A stretch of DNA of 35,798 nucleotides, taken from contig VYCQ01000015.1 in assembly GCA_009843865.1 (NCBI GenBank), positions 3,217-39,014 on the forward strand. The letters are read 5' to 3'. The stretch comes from Acidimicrobiia bacterium (lineage in GTDB: Bacteria > Actinomycetota > Acidimicrobiia > Acidimicrobiales > Bin134). How positions within the stretch are numbered: the first letter of the stretch is position 1; each line of letters opens with the position of its first letter. The notes under the pieces are model-generated. The model saw nothing but the letters and a program-made list of their open reading frames with translations, made no database searches and was not told where the DNA came from. This document shows, piece after piece, positions 7,788-15,214 of this stretch. The position numbers and the translations under genes are program-made.

Positions 7788-7927
7788 TGCACTAACGAGT
7801 GTGTGGACATTTTGGTGCGAGGCAATGCACCGATCGCGGTATCAATTTGATCCATGCGTTCACTGCTCATCTTGGCGGTATTGCCGGTGGCACACCAGAC
7901 GAGGACATGGGTGTCTAGCAGTATCAC
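7784..7927 (-). pseudogene. N-terminal stub of a PIN-domain (VapC-like) toxin
   Basis: A 47-codon frame starts GTG at 7927 and reads (V)ILLDTHVLVWCATGN, the first strand of a PIN-domain RNase with its metal-binding Asp (LLDTHVLVW). It ends at TAG 7784-7786 after LPRTKMSTHSLVH. Intact PIN toxins are about 130 residues with further acidic residues, all absent here, so this is a truncated remnant. The RelE-like toxin gene ends exactly where the stub stops, which suggests its rearrangement cut the PIN gene. No antitoxin for it is recognisable. Confidence 0.6.
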
Positions 7928-7966
7928 GAAGGGGACTTATTGGGCTGGGCCAACCTTGACCACTAC

Positions 7967-7986
7967 TGCTGATTATATCATCAGCA
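7967..7986. promoter_or_regulatory. 20-bp palindrome, possible operator
   Basis: TGCTGATTATATCATCAGCA is symmetric at 18 of 20 positions. It lies 40 bp upstream of the PIN-toxin stub and 44 bp upstream of the DUF4143 remnant. It may be the relic operator of a lost toxin-antitoxin operon. No T-run follows. Confidence 0.35.
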
Positions 7987-8029
7987 AACTGTAAGGTTAG
8001 TGGGGCTTAGCTAGCTAGAAGGAGCGCCT

Positions 8030-8170
8030 GTGTCCACAATGCTCACGCCGAGTGGGCGCTTACACTGAGTGGGCGAGCCTGCCAAGCTGCTTATTATCAC
8101 TGCCACTGCTTACGGCTACGAGCGACCTGACGGCATTACTGTTTTTCCCGTCACCACTCTTGGCCCTTAG
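8030..8170 (+). pseudogene. Internally deleted second copy of a DUF4143 ATPase gene
   Basis: GTG at 8030, preceded by AAGGAG, opens a frame reading MLTPSGRLH, then TGA (8066), then in the same frame VGEPAKLLIITATAYG and ERPDGITVFPVTTLGP, ending TAG 8168-8170. The first part matches the start of the intact ATPase at 5790-7076 (TLTPSGYR) and the second matches its end (MGEPIKLAVITATG and PDGIAIIPITTLGP). About 380 codons between them are missing. A 9-bp direct repeat GAGTGGGCG (8050-8058 and 8067-8075) brackets the junction, as expected for a slippage or recombination deletion. The two genes are in opposite orientation. Sequence divergence shows they are relatives, not a recent duplicate. Confidence 0.65.
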
Positions 8171-8195
8171 TTGCCCTGTTTCTGATCACACACCA

Positions 8196-9059
8196 TCAGA
8201 TGGCTAGTCGGATGTTGGATGGGGTAGTGACCGACTTGATGGTCAGGGCGATCAAGAACAGCACTACGGCTGCGAGAGCCATGGTGGCTCCGGCTGCGGT
8301 GTCGTGGTGGTAGCTAATCAGTAAGCCAGCCACAACCGTTGTGGTGCCGAGAATTGTCGAGGCAACCATGATGGTTGGAATCCGGTGAAACAGCATGGAG
8401 GCGGTGGAGGGGGGTGCTACCAAGAATGCGACGACCAGCAGATTCCCTACGGCCTGAAATGATGCAACAATGGCGACAGCCAACAGTGTAAGCAGCGCTG
8501 CGTGGGTTAACTTAGGCCGAAAACCCATTAGCTGAGCTTGAATATCGTTGAAGGTCATCAGTAGAAACGCTCGGTGAAGAATCACGATTCCTAATAGCAC
8601 GATTCCGGCGATTATCAGTTGACGAATGAGGTCGTTGGTGGTCACCCCTGTTATTGAACCGAATAAGAATCGGTTGAGATCACCTGAGTAAGCACCGGAA
8701 TTGCTGGACATAATTACCACAGCCAAGGCTAAGAATCCCACATATAGCAATCCGATGGAACTGTCGTCGGGTAGTGGAGAGCGGTTGCGTATGAGGCTTA
8801 TGCCAGAACACATGATCAGGGCAGCAGCTAAGGCTCCCAACGTTGTGTTCTCCCCGATTACGAAAGCGATGGCTAAACCGGGAAGCACACCATGGGCTAA
8901 GGATTCCCCGAAGAAGATCATCCCTCGAAGCACCACCCAAGTCCCAACAGTAGAAGTGGCGAGCACCGCCAACATTCCTGACCAGAGGGCGTGGCGCATG
9001 AAGATGTTGCTTACAAAAGGTTGAATCCACCAGTCAATCGGGTTGATTAAGAAGTCCAC
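8196..9059 (-). CDS. znuB: Zinc/manganese ABC transporter permease (ABC-3 family)
   Basis: The 287-residue integral membrane protein has about eight hydrophobic segments and the ABC-3 family signatures GMIFFGESLAHGVLPG near residue 50 and FQAVGNLLVVAFLVAPP near residue 205. It would form the membrane channel for zinc (or manganese) delivered by the binding protein encoded just upstream. The 36-bp gap and shared strand indicate one operon under the Zur-like site. The ATPase subunit expected in such an operon is not next to it; downstream lies only decayed accessory DNA. The metal cannot be read from the permease alone; zinc is inferred from the His-rich partner and the Fur-type regulator. Confidence 0.88.
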   Translation of the reverse strand: MDFLINPIDWWIQPFVSNIFMRHALWSGMLAVLATSTVGTWVVLRGMIFFGESLAHGVLPGLAIAFVIGENTTLGALAAALIMCSGISLIRNRSPLPDDSSIGLLYVGFLALAVVIMSSNSGAYSGDLNRFLFGSITGVTTNDLIRQLIIAGIVLLGIVILHRAFLLMTFNDIQAQLMGFRPKLTHAALLTLLAVAIVASFQAVGNLLVVAFLVAPPSTASMLFHRIPTIMVASTILGTTTVVAGLLISYHHDTAAGATMALAAVVLFLIALTIKSVTTPSNIRLAI

Positions 9060-9095
9060 GCCGACAACCCTAGAGGTCAGCGAAGAGTGACATCA

Positions 9096-10142
9096 TTACC
9101 CGAGGCCGTCGACGATCTTTTGAGCGTTGGTTCGCATGAAACCAATGTAGGTGTCAGAGATGCTTCCTGCTGGGCCGAGAGACCCAGTGTCCAAAGTGAT
9201 GACTTTGGCACCAGCTTGCTGAGCTAACGCTTCGGTGTCATCGGAACTGTGGGTGGATTCGGCAAAGATGGCAGATACCCCGGTTTGCTCAATCAGGGCA
9301 ACAAGGTCTTGAAGTCGAGCCGGATTAGTTTCTCCGAGTGATGAGTACCCGGGTATAACAGTTCCTAGAACCTCAAAGTTGTATCGGTTGGCGAAGTAGC
9401 CGAGGGCATCGTGGTTGGTGATTAGCAGGCGAGCTTCATGGTCAAGCGGCTCTAGGATCTCCTCGATTTCAGCATCGAGGGCGATTAAATCGTCTCGATA
9501 TTCGGCAACACAAGTGTTGAGGGTATTGGCATCAAGCCCTGCTTGGACTATCAGAGCTTCGCTGAGGTGAGGTAGCGCATCGGCGACCTTGATCGGATCG
9601 AACCACACATGAGGGTCATCGCCACTGTGATCATGTCCGTGTTCGTCGTGTTCGTCGTGCTCGTCATGCTCGTCATGGTCATCATCGTGCTCATCGTGCT
9701 CATCGTGCTCATCGTCGTGCTCGTCATGGTCATCAATCGCCATACCTGAGCTGAATTCAATGGTTTCTATGTGGTCAGTCATATGGAACATCGGGGTGCC
9801 AGCTTGTTCCACTGCTTCCAGGGTGTCCACTAGACCTTCTTCGAGACCAAGGCCGTTGGTCACTATCATCGCTGCGTTTTCCATCCGACCTCGATCTTGC
9901 AATGAGGGTTGAAAGGCATGGGGATCGCCGCCCGGAGGGATGAGGGTGATTATCTCGGCTTCACCATTGCAGGCAACATTGGTTACCACATCGGCCCATA
10001 TTGAAGTTGTCGCCATGATTGTGGGCGAGCCCTCTGAGTCAGTGTCGTCGTTATTGCCACATCCTGCAACAACTATGGCCAATGCTGCTACAAGCAGAAC
10101 AGTGAGTCGCATCATATGCTTAATACTAAGAATCATTCTCAT
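9096..10142 (-). CDS. znuA: Zinc-binding lipoprotein of ABC transporter (ZnuA/AztC type)
   Basis: The protein is a cluster A-I metal-binding protein. It begins with a lipoprotein signal ending AIVVAGC (Cys at residue 28), then TSIWADVV and a binding site including the His of GGDPHAFQPS, PHVWFDP, ITNHDALGYFANRY and the Asp near the C terminus. Between them lies a roughly 50-residue Asp/His/Glu-rich loop of repeated DEHDEHD units, typical of zinc-specific members. The first ATG (10142) lies 7 nt after a TACTAT -10 box, fitting a leaderless mRNA; the later ATGs at 10115 and 10112 would give a shorter, also good, signal peptide. The gene is divergent from the Zur-like regulator, and the operator overlaps its start. 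Confidence 0.88.
   Translation of the reverse strand: MRMILSIKHMMRLTVLLVAALAIVVAGCGNNDDTDSEGSPTIMATTSIWADVVTNVACNGEAEIITLIPPGGDPHAFQPSLQDRGRMENAAMIVTNGLGLEEGLVDTLEAVEQAGTPMFHMTDHIETIEFSSGMAIDDHDEHDDEHDEHDEHDDDHDEHDEHDEHDEHGHDHSGDDPHVWFDPIKVADALPHLSEALIVQAGLDANTLNTCVAEYRDDLIALDAEIEEILEPLDHEARLLITNHDALGYFANRYNFEVLGTVIPGYSSLGETNPARLQDLVALIEQTGVSAIFAESTHSSDDTEALAQQAGAKVITLDTGSLGPAGSISDTYIGFMRTNAQKIVDGLG
10127..10141. promoter_or_regulatory. Candidate Zur box
   Basis: On the minus strand the site reads TGAGAATGATTCTTA, a 7-1-7 inverted repeat (TGAGAAT / TAAGAAT). It is close to the actinobacterial Zur consensus TGAAAATGATTTTCA as I recall it. It sits between a zinc-uptake gene and a Fur-family gene, where a Zur operator is expected. 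Confidence 0.65.
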
Positions 10143-10149
10143 TTTTGTG

Positions 10150-10179
10150 ATAGTAGTTGGAACAGAGCATCATTTACAA
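10150..10179 (-). promoter_or_regulatory. Candidate promoter of the zinc uptake operon
   Basis: TTGTAA (10179-10174), an 18-bp spacer and TACTAT (10155-10150) form a sigma-70-like promoter. Transcription would start at about 10143, directly beside the Zur box and next to the ATG at 10142. Confidence 0.4.
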
Positions 10180-10203
10180 GCATAGGTAGAATATTGAATT
10201 GAA

Positions 10204-10674
10204 ATGGTTGAGCAGCTTCTTTCAAACCCTGATGAATTTGATTTTTTGTTAGAAACCCATCAACAAATCGAAGTTCAGCTGGCTCAGCAAGATCACCGCT
10301 ACACCAATAGCCGTAGGCAGCTTGTTGAGGTTTTGAGCAAGGCTGGCCATCCGATGGCGTTGCCTAATATCGTGGCGGCTGATCCTGCTCTAGCCCAAAG
10401 TTCGGTGTACCGCAATTTGAATGTCTTGGTTAGAAGCGGTGTCATCCGCCGGATCAATACTGGGGGCGATCACGCTTACTTTGAGTTGGCTGAGCCCCTT
10501 TTAGCACACCACCACCATCTGATTTGTATGAGTTGTGGCGCTATTCAAGACATCTATCTCACTAGCGAAGTTGAGATGTTAGTGGATCGGAACCTCGCTG
10601 AAGTTGCTTTAGAATCGGGATTTACTCCTATCTATCACAATCTTGATTTGCACGGACACTGCGCTAACTGCTGA
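10204..10674 (+). CDS. zur: Fur-family regulator, probably Zur
   Basis: The 156-residue protein has the Fur layout: a winged helix at residues 35-80 (YTNSRRQLVEVL, SSVYRNLNVLVRSGVI) and a metal-binding dimerisation domain with HHHHLICMSCG and the C-terminal CANC that completes the structural Cys4 zinc site. With zinc it would repress uptake genes. The divergent zinc-binding protein gene and a Zur-like box in the gap support Zur rather than Fur or PerR. The first 30 residues are longer than usual; the ATG at 10204 lacks a clear Shine-Dalgarno site, and a TAGAAT box lies 11 nt before it. Confidence 0.85.
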   Translation: MVEQLLSNPDEFDFLLETHQQIEVQLAQQDHRYTNSRRQLVEVLSKAGHPMALPNIVAADPALAQSSVYRNLNVLVRSGVIRRINTGGDHAYFELAEPLLAHHHHLICMSCGAIQDIYLTSEVEMLVDRNLAEVALESGFTPIYHNLDLHGHCANC

Positions 10675-10720
10675 ATGCAGAAGGATAGGTAGGGTTTAGT
10701 TTCCATTATGGTAGAAGGGA

Positions 10721-11953
10721 GTGAGCGCGAAAATTGAGCTAAGCCACGTCTTTAAGATTTTTGGGACGCGTCCCCGAGGCAGGGCGTTGCAGATGGCTCA
10801 AGCTGGTGTGGGGAAGGATGACATTCAAGCTAGCACTGGCCACGTAGTTGGCTTGCACGATGTCACTTTTTCTGTTGAGTCTGGGGAGATTTTCGTGATC
10901 ATGGGCTTGTCGGGCTCGGGAAAATCTACCGCTATCCGAACTGTGAACCGCCTGTACGATGTCACCTCGGGAACCGTGACGGTGGACGGCACCGACGTGG
11001 CTCAACTAAACAAGAAAGAGTTAGAGCACTTTCGACGGCAAAAGATGGGCATGGTTTTCCAGCACTTTGCTCTGTTTCCCCATCGTACCGTGGTGGACAA
11101 TGTGGCTTACGGCCTTAAGGTCAAGGGGATGTCCGCAGGTGAGCGTTGGCAGCGGGCCATTGAAGCGCTTGAGTTGGTGGGTTTAGAGCGCTATTACATG
11201 TCGTTTCCCCGGCAATTGTCGGGGGGTATGCAGCAGCGGGTAGGTTTGGCTAGGGCGTTGGCGGCTGATCTCGACATCTTGTTAATGGATGAGGCGTTTA
11301 GTGCTCTTGATCCTTTGATTCGTCGTCAGATGCAAGATGAATTGCTGGCCATGCAAGGTCACTTGTTACACAAGACCATCTTGTTCATCACCCACGACCT
11401 CAACGAAGCTCTGAGGGTGGGTGACAGGGTTTGCATTATGAAGGATGGTGCCGTGGTGCAGATCGGCACGCCTGAAGAGATATTGCGGAATCCTGAAACG
11501 GCCTATGTGGCCGAGTTTGTTAAAGACGTAGATCAGGGGCGAGTGCTTCGAGTACAAAGCGTAATGAGTAAGTCGTTACCGATCACCCTGTGCACAACCT
11601 TATCGGCGGCTTTGGTCACGCTTGGGTCTAGAGATGCCGCTTTTTGTGTGGATGCTGATGGCAAGCCGTGTGGGGTAATTACCAGAGAACTTTTAGCTGA
11701 GCCTGAGCAAGCCCGTGTTGAAACGGTGATGCGGACAGACTTTAAGATCACTACACCTACAGCGCTTTTGGTGGATGCATATGATATGTGCGCGCAAGGT
11801 GAATTGGTGGCTGTGATTAATGAGCGAGGTGTTTTGGAAGGGCAACTCCACGCGTTTGATCTGTTGGCCGAATTGGGAGCGATCGAGACGCAGGCTGAAC
11901 GAGTAAAGGCTGCTGAGCTTGTTGGCGAAGCGGCTTGCGCGGCGCATCATTAG
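10721..11953 (+). CDS. proV: Glycine betaine/proline-type ABC transporter ATPase (ProV/OpuAA)
   Basis: The 410-residue ATPase has Walker A GLSGSGKST near residue 68, the signature LSGGMQQRVGLARALA, Walker B ILLMDEAFSALDP and an H-loop (ITHD). After ATPEEIL-like residues the C-terminal part from about 275 carries weak CBS-type repeats, as in ProV and OpuAA, where they sense ionic strength. The N-terminal extension before the P-loop (FGTRPRGRALQMAQAG) is typical of the family. The start is GTG 10721; a purine-rich GAAGGGA directly precedes it. The permease gene follows after 3 nt and the binding protein after that, so this is a complete osmoprotectant or amino-acid-betaine importer operon. Confidence 0.9.
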   Translation: MSAKIELSHVFKIFGTRPRGRALQMAQAGVGKDDIQASTGHVVGLHDVTFSVESGEIFVIMGLSGSGKSTAIRTVNRLYDVTSGTVTVDGTDVAQLNKKELEHFRRQKMGMVFQHFALFPHRTVVDNVAYGLKVKGMSAGERWQRAIEALELVGLERYYMSFPRQLSGGMQQRVGLARALAADLDILLMDEAFSALDPLIRRQMQDELLAMQGHLLHKTILFITHDLNEALRVGDRVCIMKDGAVVQIGTPEEILRNPETAYVAEFVKDVDQGRVLRVQSVMSKSLPITLCTTLSAALVTLGSRDAAFCVDADGKPCGVITRELLAEPEQARVETVMRTDFKITTPTALLVDAYDMCAQGELVAVINERGVLEGQLHAFDLLAELGAIETQAERVKAAELVGEAACAAHH

Positions 11954-11956
11954 CTT

Positions 11957-14005
11957 ATGGGGGTGATTGCACAGAATTGGTTCAACACCGGTTGGCGAGA
12001 CGATCAGTGGCTGAACGAATGGGAAATTCCTTTTGGGCGTTGGGTTCAAGAGAGTATCGACTGGTTAAATGTAGAGGCTGAGGTTGTCTTCGACATTATT
12101 AGGTGGCCGTTCGCGAACCTGCTTGAGTTGGTTACTTACGACATTTTGTTGAACATCCCATGGCCGTTCATGCTGTTGCTTTTTGCGATAATTGGCTTTC
12201 TTGTTCGAGATGTGAAGATTGGCCTTGGTGCTGCGGCTGGCATCTTCATGTGTGGTGTGTTGGGTGCTGATTATTGGCTGTTGACGATGCAAACCATCGG
12301 CATAATGTCGGTTTCGGTCATCATTTGTGTAGCTATCGGACTGCCCTATGGGGTGCTATGCGCTCGCAGTGATCGGGTATGGAACCTCACTCGGCCGGTA
12401 TTAGACGGTATGCAGTTGGTTCACGCTTTCACCTATTTGATTGCCATTATCTTCTTCTTCGGGACAGGGCCCGTTGGTGGCGCTATTTCGACTATGGTGT
12501 TTGCTCTACCCCCGATGATTCGCTTAACGAATCTGGGAATTCGCCAGGTGCCAGGTGATGTGGTTGAAGCTGCTCAAGCCTATGGAGCTTCAGACTTTCG
12601 AGTGTTGATAGATGTGCAGCTTCCGCTGGCTCGCTCTGCCATTATGACCGGGGTCAATCAGGTGTTATTGTTGTCGCTTTCTTTTGTGGGCATCATTGCA
12701 GTTATCGCTGGTGGCGGTTTGGGGCAGGAGATCTTCCGGGGAATTCAGAGCAGCAACGCGGCTGTGGGAGCGGCATCGGGTTTGGCGCTTTATTTGGTTG
12801 GTGTGGTTTTGGATCGCCTTAGTCAGCCCCAGCCCGGCGACAATCGCACCTTGATACGCAAAATGGGTGCAGCGCTACGCTGGGATTATGAAATCCCACC
12901 GTCGGTGGCAACTTCAGACGTAGCTACTCATAAAGCGCAGGGTGCTGTAGAGAAATCTAAGTCAGTGAGTGCTGTGCTGCCCAATGATGTTGGTGTAGCG
13001 GGAATTATCGGGTTGGTTGGTGGGGCTTTGGCTGTGGTCAGCGTGTTTCTTACATGGGTAACGGGGGCTGGTCGGGTGAGTGGTTACGCCCGACCTGTTG
13101 ATTTGAGCCTTAATGGCACGTTTACCGGCTATGACGCTAGTGGTGGTAGCTGGTTTGGGTTGTTCGTGCTTTTTATTGGTACGGCATTGCTGGTGTTATC
13201 CATGCTCATCTTGGTTGGCCGCAAACGATCCTTTACACAGTGGCCCTTTACACAGTTATCTAGTGTTCCTGAGGGTGGTGTGTTGTTGGGGATTGTCTCA
13301 GTGGGTGCGTTGATTGTTGGAATGATGGTTGTCTACTTATTTATTGCGCCTCACGACTTAGCTGGGCCTACAGAACATGGGGTTGGGGTGTTCGTTGCAT
13401 TGCTAGGCGGTTTGGTGCTTATCGCTGGAGGAGCAATTGTCTACGGGGTGCAGGGTCATGTCGCGAGAAGAATCGCGGTATCTCCTATCTTGGTTGGTCT
13501 GGCTGTTGCAGTGGTGGGGTTGCTTGTCATCAGCTCGCTGGCCAACTGGGTTAGCGATTCTAGGCCGGGTGCTTTAACCCCGCAGCAGCAGCTTCAGATT
13601 GAAATCGAGAGGGTGAATCCCACTGATGCTGGTACAGCTATTTTGAATCAAAACCTTTCCCGAGATGATCCAATCCACTATGCAGGTTTTGATGCTAGTG
13701 GTCCTAACCTGAGCGTTGCTATGATTTGGGCTTCAGTCGTCGTTATGGTTTTAGCGTTAGTTGTTTTTGCGATTCCCAGATTTTCACCGGTGTTTGAAGC
13801 ACTGCTTTTAGGGTTTGGGGGCGCGGTGTTGCTCAGCATTACTGCTTGGGTAGTTAGCTTTTTGCGGGTAGCTGATAATGGTTTGTACACTGGCGCGGCC
13901 GGGTTGCCAGCGTTGGCTGGTGGAGTTTTGATAGTGGTGGTGGCCTTATCGCGGATGCGTCAACGTGGGTTTGATGGGCACGAGGCCGTGGAATCGCAAG
14001 CCTAG
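11957..14005 (+). CDS. proW: ProW-type permease with a long C-terminal membrane extension
   Basis: The 682-residue protein is more than twice the usual ProW length. Residues 1-100 resemble the ProW N-terminal part (amphipathic and first membrane segments). Residues 100-290 are the transporter core, with the EAA-type cytoplasmic loop VVEAAQAYGASDFRVLIDVQLPLA and GGGLGQEIFRGIQ. From about 345 to the end come six to eight further membrane segments not found in standard ProW. This extension seems to contain two related units, each with a short outer loop holding GYDASG or GFDASG before a membrane helix. Three bases separate it from the ATPase gene. The core role is import of betaine-like solutes; the role of the extension is unknown. 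Confidence 0.85.
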   Translation: MGVIAQNWFNTGWRDDQWLNEWEIPFGRWVQESIDWLNVEAEVVFDIIRWPFANLLELVTYDILLNIPWPFMLLLFAIIGFLVRDVKIGLGAAAGIFMCGVLGADYWLLTMQTIGIMSVSVIICVAIGLPYGVLCARSDRVWNLTRPVLDGMQLVHAFTYLIAIIFFFGTGPVGGAISTMVFALPPMIRLTNLGIRQVPGDVVEAAQAYGASDFRVLIDVQLPLARSAIMTGVNQVLLLSLSFVGIIAVIAGGGLGQEIFRGIQSSNAAVGAASGLALYLVGVVLDRLSQPQPGDNRTLIRKMGAALRWDYEIPPSVATSDVATHKAQGAVEKSKSVSAVLPNDVGVAGIIGLVGGALAVVSVFLTWVTGAGRVSGYARPVDLSLNGTFTGYDASGGSWFGLFVLFIGTALLVLSMLILVGRKRSFTQWPFTQLSSVPEGGVLLGIVSVGALIVGMMVVYLFIAPHDLAGPTEHGVGVFVALLGGLVLIAGGAIVYGVQGHVARRIAVSPILVGLAVAVVGLLVISSLANWVSDSRPGALTPQQQLQIEIERVNPTDAGTAILNQNLSRDDPIHYAGFDASGPNLSVAMIWASVVVMVLALVVFAIPRFSPVFEALLLGFGGAVLLSITAWVVSFLRVADNGLYTGAAGLPALAGGVLIVVVALSRMRQRGFDGHEAVESQA

Positions 14006-14033
14006 GTATTGTCTGTTGGGAGGATTACAGAAG

Positions 14034-15143
14034 ATGACGCACCCGAGGAATAAGTATTGGACCTTGTGGTCAGTGCTTTTTGTAGTGCTGATTTTAATAG
14101 CAGCAGCTTGTGGCAACGACAATGATGCTGTCACTGACCCAGATGCGCAGAGCAGCATGGTAGCAGCTAACACCGCAGCGGCTGATGCGTTGAGCATGAT
14201 GCCGGGTGAGGGCGTGTCGGTGTCGATGGCTCGAGCTACTTGGTCAGAGGGTTATGTACAGGCTGCTATCTATCGTGCATTGTTGCAAGAGTTGGGTTAT
14301 GAAGTGTCCGATCCTGCTACTCAGATGCTGGTACCTGCGGTATTTTATCCGGCTTTGGGTGAGGGGCAGTTTGATTTATGGGTAAATGGGTGGTTTCCCC
14401 TTCATGAGGCCTTGATTGAAAACGCTGGCCTATCTGATGTGGTGCGGCCCATCGGCAGTCAGATTTCAGCGGGAGTGTTGCAAGGTTTCCTCATAGATAA
14501 GGCAACTGCTGAGGCCAATGACATCACCACTTTGGATGACATTGGCGATAATCTCGATATTGCAGCGTTGTTCGACACCGACGACAACGGCAAAGCCAAT
14601 TTGATGGGTTGTGATTATGGCTGGGGTTGCCATGATTTGATTAACGACATCATTGCCCACAACGGTTGGGGAGATACCATTGAGCACGTCTCGGCGACTC
14701 ACGCTGCGCTGTTCGCTGCTTCGCTGGGTCGGTATCAGCGTGGCGAGCCAATCTTGCAGTATGTGTGGACTCCGGCAACATTCACAGCCAAGCTGGTGCC
14801 AGGCGAGGACGTTATCTGGCTGTCAATGAATAACCCCCTACCAGATGAGGTAGGAGTGGTGGACTTGCCTGCCGAGCAGTGCCCTGCCCAACCTTGTCAG
14901 CTGGGGTTTCTTTCGGCTGATATTCGTGTGGTGGCTCGTAATGACTTCTTAGCTGCTAATCCGGCTGCGGCCAAGCTACTTGAGTTGGTAAAGATCCCAG
15001 CAGTGGATGTGTTGCTGTTTGCCTTGGATTATGAGGGTGGTGCCAGTAGCGAAGCTGATGTGCGTGAGGCGGCGGATCGCTGGATTGCTGCTAATCGGGC
15101 CGCCATCGACGGGTGGCTCAACGAAGCCCGTAGTGTGAGCTAG
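14034..15143 (+). CDS. proX: Glycine betaine-type substrate-binding lipoprotein (ProX/OpuAC)
   Basis: I place the start at ATG 14034 because GGGAGG lies 7 nt before it and the product then begins with a lipoprotein signal (LWSVLFVVLILIAAAC). An in-frame ATG at 13965 would overlap the permease gene by 41 nt and bury the signal. The mature 350 residues match the OpuAC domain: SMARATWSEGYVQAAIYRALL, GQFDLWVNGWFPLHE and aromatic residues that would form a cage for a quaternary amine. It captures the solute outside the membrane and hands it to the permease encoded upstream. The exact ligand is uncertain. Confidence 0.88.
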   Translation: MTHPRNKYWTLWSVLFVVLILIAAACGNDNDAVTDPDAQSSMVAANTAAADALSMMPGEGVSVSMARATWSEGYVQAAIYRALLQELGYEVSDPATQMLVPAVFYPALGEGQFDLWVNGWFPLHEALIENAGLSDVVRPIGSQISAGVLQGFLIDKATAEANDITTLDDIGDNLDIAALFDTDDNGKANLMGCDYGWGCHDLINDIIAHNGWGDTIEHVSATHAALFAASLGRYQRGEPILQYVWTPATFTAKLVPGEDVIWLSMNNPLPDEVGVVDLPAEQCPAQPCQLGFLSADIRVVARNDFLAANPAAAKLLELVKIPAVDVLLFALDYEGGASSEADVREAADRWIAANRAAIDGWLNEARSVS

Positions 15144-15214
15144 TTCAGCGCTTACAGCCTTAGTGTTGATACAGGATTTATGTAGGCGGGTTTAGTGCAG
15201 CGTAGGTATTGCTA

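Noticed and set aside
8066-8068. In-frame TGA in the DUF4143 remnant as a selenocysteine codon
   Set aside because: The frame around it lacks the whole ATPase core and the intact relative has no residue to match; it is a stop at a deletion junction.
9600-9740. Short tandem DNA repeat resembling a CRISPR or satellite
   Set aside because: The periodicity comes from Asp/Glu-His codons of the metal-binding loop in the zinc-binding protein; there are no unique spacers.
13965-14033. Earlier ATG for the betaine-binding protein
   Set aside because: It would overlap the permease gene and put 23 residues before a good lipoprotein signal; ATG 14034 has a strong ribosome site.
15144-15214. Terminator between the betaine-binding protein and sigma factor genes
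   Set aside because: No inverted repeat of useful length was found in this convergent gap.
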